Part shown: positions 41,909 to 44,682 of the stretch, one piece after another | Layout: the number at the start of each line of letters is the position of its first letter | Numbering within the stretch: position 1 is the stretch's first letter | NCBI GenBank assembly: GCA_018814045.1 | Contig: JAHJAR010000322.1 | Span: forward strand, 1-44,682 | From: Planctomycetota bacterium | GTDB lineage: Bacteria; Planctomycetota; Phycisphaerae; UBA1845; Fen-1342 | DNA length: 44,682 bases | Reading direction: 5' to 3' | Translations under genes and position numbers: made by a program | The notes under the pieces: generated by a model | Seen by the model: the letters and a program-made list of their open reading frames with translations, nothing else | Database searches by the model: none | What the model was told of the DNA's origin: nothing

Positions 41909-44682
41909 ATGAGCACGACCGCGACCGACCGGCAGATCGAGGAGTTGACCCAGCGCCTCGGCCACGAGATGTTCGACCGCATCCGCGGCAGCAACCCCTG
42001 GATCTTCCAGTTCGAATGGTGGGAAGAGCGGCTCCTGCGGCTGTTCATGAAGAACGAATGGCTCAAGGTCCAGGCCTTCCGCTTTATCGACGCGCTGCCC
42101 ACCATGATGGACAACCCCATCGAGGTCGCCCGGCACCTGAGGGAATACTTCGTCCACCCGGACTTCGGCGGCAACGGCCACCGCCGACACAACTCCCAGT
42201 CTGCCCTCGCCGAACTCGAAGGCGGCGGGCGGCAGGGCCTGATAAAGTTCGTCTCGAAGCTGATGGACTTCAAGCGGCTTGATGCGCTGCTGCCGCGGCT
42301 GTTCTCCTGGGCCTCGTGCAAGAGCGCCGTTACGATGGCCCGCAGCTTCATCCCCGGCGCGACGATCCAGGAAGCCGAACGGGCCATCCGCCGCCTGCGC
42401 GACCAGCGCATGGCCTTCACCATCGACGTGCTCGGCGAAGCGGCCATCTCGCGCGCCGAATGCGACGTCTACCACAACACCTACCTGGAGCTGATCAGCG
42501 AGTTGCCGCGCCGGGCAGAAGGCTGGCCGCGCGTGGCGCAGGTCGATCTGGCCGACGGGCAGCCCCTCCCGACCGTGAATGTGTCCGTGAAGCTGACATC
42601 GTTGCATTCCGGCATCGACGCGATCGCCAACGAGGCCGCCAAGGCCGCCGTCAAGGACCGCCTGCGCCCGCTCCTGCGAAAGGGCATGGAAGGCGGCGCG
42701 CACGTCCACATCGATATCGAGCACTACGCCATCAAGGACATTACGCTGGAGCTGTGCTACGAGATCTTCATGGAGGACGAGTTCCGCGACTATCCGCACT
42801 TCGGGATCGTGCTCCAGACTTATCTCAAGGACGGTGACCGCGACACGATCAAGACGATCGAATGGGCGCGCCAGCGCGGCACGCCAATCTGGGTGCGGCT
42901 GGTCAAGGGGGCCTACTGGGACACCGAGACAGTGCTGGCCGAGCAGTGGCACTGGCCCTGCCCGGTCTGGGAGCAGAAGTGGCAGTCTGACGCGTGCTAC
43001 GAGCGCTGCACGCGCATGCTACTCGAGAACCACGAGCATACGCACGGCGCCTTCGCCAGCCACAATATCCGCAGCCTGGCACACGCGATGGCGCTCAAGA
43101 AGCTGTGGAACGTCCCCGATCAGCATTTCGAGTTGCAGATGCTCTACGGCATGGGCGACCCGATCAAGCGCGCCGGCGTCGACATGGAGCAGCGCTGTCG
43201 CATTTATACCCCCTACGGCCAGCTCATCCCCGGCATGGCCTACTTCATCCGCCGCCTGCTGGAGAACACCGCCAACGAATCGTTCCTGGCCAACACGTCG
43301 TCAGAGGAGGTCGCGCACGACGATCTGTTGCGCAATCCGGACGAGATCGGCCGCGAAACCCCGCCGCCCTATGAGACTCCTGTCATTCGCTACGAGTTCG
43401 AGGAACCCGTGATGGACCCGTTTGAAAACGTTCCGGACACCGATTTCACGCGCGACCCCAACCGCCAGGAGATGCTCTCGGGACTGGCCCAGGTCCGCGC
43501 CGACCTGGGGCGCGAATGCCCGCTGATCATCGGCGCGGAGAAGGTGACGACCGGGCAGTGGAAGGACTCACTCAACCCGTCGCGCCCGAACGAGATCGTA
43601 GCCCGAATCGCCCAGGCCGATCTGGCCACGGTCGACCGTGCGGTTGAAGCCGCGGCCGAGGCCTTCCGGCAGTGGCGTCACGTGCCGGCGTCCCAGCGCG
43701 CCGACCATCTCTTCCAGCTCGCCGAACTAATACAGCAACACCGCTTCGAGCTTGCCGCCCTGGAGGCGATCGAGTGTGGCAAGCCCTGGCGCGAGGCCGA
43801 CGCGGACGTCTCCGAGGCCATCGACTTCTGCAACTACTACGGCAAAGAACTGCTGCGGATGACCGAGAACGTCCGCCGGCGAGACATCGCCGGCGAGACC
43901 AACGAGTACTTCTACGCCCCGCGCGGCGTGGTCGCCGTTATCGGCCCCTGGAACTTCCCCCTGGCCATTCCGACCGGGATGGTCACCGCAGCGCTGGTGA
44001 CCGGGAATACCGTGGTGCTCAAGCCGGCCGGACCCGCGGGTGCCATCGCATCCCGCCTGGTTGAGCTGGCCATGGCAACTGGTCTGCCGCCGGGTGTACT
44101 GAACTACGTGCCCGGCCCGGGCACGGCGATCGGCAAAACCCTCGTTCAACATCCGCAGGTGGCGCTGGTCGCTTTCACCGGCTCGCGCAACGTCGGCTGT
44201 CAGGTGAACAAGTTCGCGGCGGAGCAACCCACCAGCCAGCCGGCTCTCAAGCGCGTCATCGCTGAGATGGGCGGGAAGAACGCGATCATCGTCGATGCCG
44301 ACGCCGAACTGGGCGAAGCGATCAAGGGCGTGCTGGCGAGCGCGTTTGGCTATGCCGGGCAGAAATGCTCGGCCGCTTCGCGCGTCGTCGTGCTCGAAGG
44401 GGCGTACGACCGTTTCGTTGAACGGTTGGTCGAGGCGGCCCGCCACATGAACGTCGGCCCCGCCGACGAACCGACCACGTCCATCCCGCCGGTGATCGGT
44501 GAACATGCGTTCAATTCGATTCGCGGCTACATCGAGGCCGCCAGGGTCGAGGCCCGCTGCGTATTGGAGGTCGATGTCAGACGGCAGATCGAAGAGAGCA
44601 ACGGCGGCTATTACATCGGCCCCACCATCTTCGCGGACACTCCGCCCGATGCACGCATCGCGCGCGAAGAGATCTTTGGCCC
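41909..44682 (+). CDS. putA: Bifunctional proline dehydrogenase / glutamate-semialdehyde dehydrogenase (partial)
   Basis: 924 codons, open to the right edge, so the C-terminus is missing. The enzyme oxidises proline to pyrroline-5-carboxylate (FAD) and then to glutamate (NAD+), with substrate channelling. The proline dehydrogenase barrel spans about 100-480, including TVNVSVKLTSLHSGID, VHIDIEHYAIKDIT, VRLVKGAYWDTE, and the FAD/proline site YFIRRLLENTANESF with Arg448-Arg449. The aldehyde dehydrogenase part has GPWNFPLAIPTGMV, Glu786 (AEMGGKNAIIVD) and catalytic Cys820 (GYAGQKCSAASR). Unlike E. coli PutA there is no N-terminal ribbon-helix-helix DNA-binding domain: it starts MSTTATDRQIEELTQRLG. 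I translated the frame by eye to the edge and saw no interruption. Confidence 0.94.
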   Translation, partial: MSTTATDRQIEELTQRLGHEMFDRIRGSNPWIFQFEWWEERLLRLFMKNEWLKVQAFRFIDALPTMMDNPIEVARHLREYFVHPDFGGNGHRRHNSQSALAELEGGGRQGLIKFVSKLMDFKRLDALLPRLFSWASCKSAVTMARSFIPGATIQEAERAIRRLRDQRMAFTIDVLGEAAISRAECDVYHNTYLELISELPRRAEGWPRVAQVDLADGQPLPTVNVSVKLTSLHSGIDAIANEAAKAAVKDRLRPLLRKGMEGGAHVHIDIEHYAIKDITLELCYEIFMEDEFRDYPHFGIVLQTYLKDGDRDTIKTIEWARQRGTPIWVRLVKGAYWDTETVLAEQWHWPCPVWEQKWQSDACYERCTRMLLENHEHTHGAFASHNIRSLAHAMALKKLWNVPDQHFELQMLYGMGDPIKRAGVDMEQRCRIYTPYGQLIPGMAYFIRRLLENTANESFLANTSSEEVAHDDLLRNPDEIGRETPPPYETPVIRYEFEEPVMDPFENVPDTDFTRDPNRQEMLSGLAQVRADLGRECPLIIGAEKVTTGQWKDSLNPSRPNEIVARIAQADLATVDRAVEAAAEAFRQWRHVPASQRADHLFQLAELIQQHRFELAALEAIECGKPWREADADVSEAIDFCNYYGKELLRMTENVRRRDIAGETNEYFYAPRGVVAVIGPWNFPLAIPTGMVTAALVTGNTVVLKPAGPAGAIASRLVELAMATGLPPGVLNYVPGPGTAIGKTLVQHPQVALVAFTGSRNVGCQVNKFAAEQPTSQPALKRVIAEMGGKNAIIVDADAELGEAIKGVLASAFGYAGQKCSAASRVVVLEGAYDRFVERLVEAARHMNVGPADEPTTSIPPVIGEHAFNSIRGYIEAARVEARCVLEVDVRRQIEESNGGYYIGPTIFADTPPDARIAREEIFG

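Overview
The window reads as a chromosomal segment of a high-GC planctomycete, most likely of the class Phycisphaerae. The evidence is indirect: two secreted proteins end in nearly the same dockerin-like tail (motifs FDIDPF and NGFDIDAF), one ends in a PEP-CTERM sorting signal, secreted proteins carry parallel beta-helix, FG-GAP and matrixin-like domains, and there is a release-factor-like GGQ protein. No plasmid, phage, insertion-sequence or CRISPR functions were seen. Most genes have a good AGGAG-type ribosome binding site, and I used these to trim many over-long open frames to their likely starts.

Layout. 1-208 is the 5' end of an MFS transporter (minus). 622-3633 is a secreted parallel beta-helix protein built as two helices joined by a BACON-like linker. 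4004-4347 (minus) is a strongly structured non-coding stretch: a large H-type pseudoknot, a 24-bp hairpin, a tRNA-like T-arm and acceptor, and a closing multibranch fold. 4436-12776 is a minus-strand block: an operator and promoter, a ribbon-helix-helix regulator, two sulfate-binding proteins, CysT, CysW and CysA, a small membrane protein and a DinG helicase. Its first six genes form a sulfate/thiosulfate uptake operon that probably has its own repressor.

13155-21060 holds two coiled-coil or helical secreted proteins, a secreted protein with a pseudopilin-like tail, FolE (GTP cyclohydrolase I), a palindromic dispersed repeat, PepA, a HAD phosphatase, a small lipoprotein and a PEP-CTERM protein. 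21585-26045 (plus) holds the GGQ protein, an NhaC-type antiporter and a secreted transglutaminase-like protein. 26122-31313 (minus) holds a DAHP synthase and a 1327-residue lipoprotein of Ig-like repeats followed by an FG-GAP propeller.

31586-38271 (plus) holds a helical secreted protein, a membrane-bound nucleotide-sugar epimerase/dehydratase, Dxr (MEP isoprenoid pathway) and an unusually long RseP site-2 protease overlapping dxr by 25 nt. 38729-40957 is a secreted zinc-metalloprotease-like protein with Fn3-like repeats and a dockerin-like tail, behind a long structured leader and followed by a textbook terminator. The window ends inside a bifunctional PutA (proline to glutamate) that runs off the right edge.

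The least explained element is the structured RNA region at 4004-4347. Its 3' part carries a perfect tRNA B-box and a 7-bp acceptor, but it is neither a standard tRNA nor a recognisable complete tmRNA.
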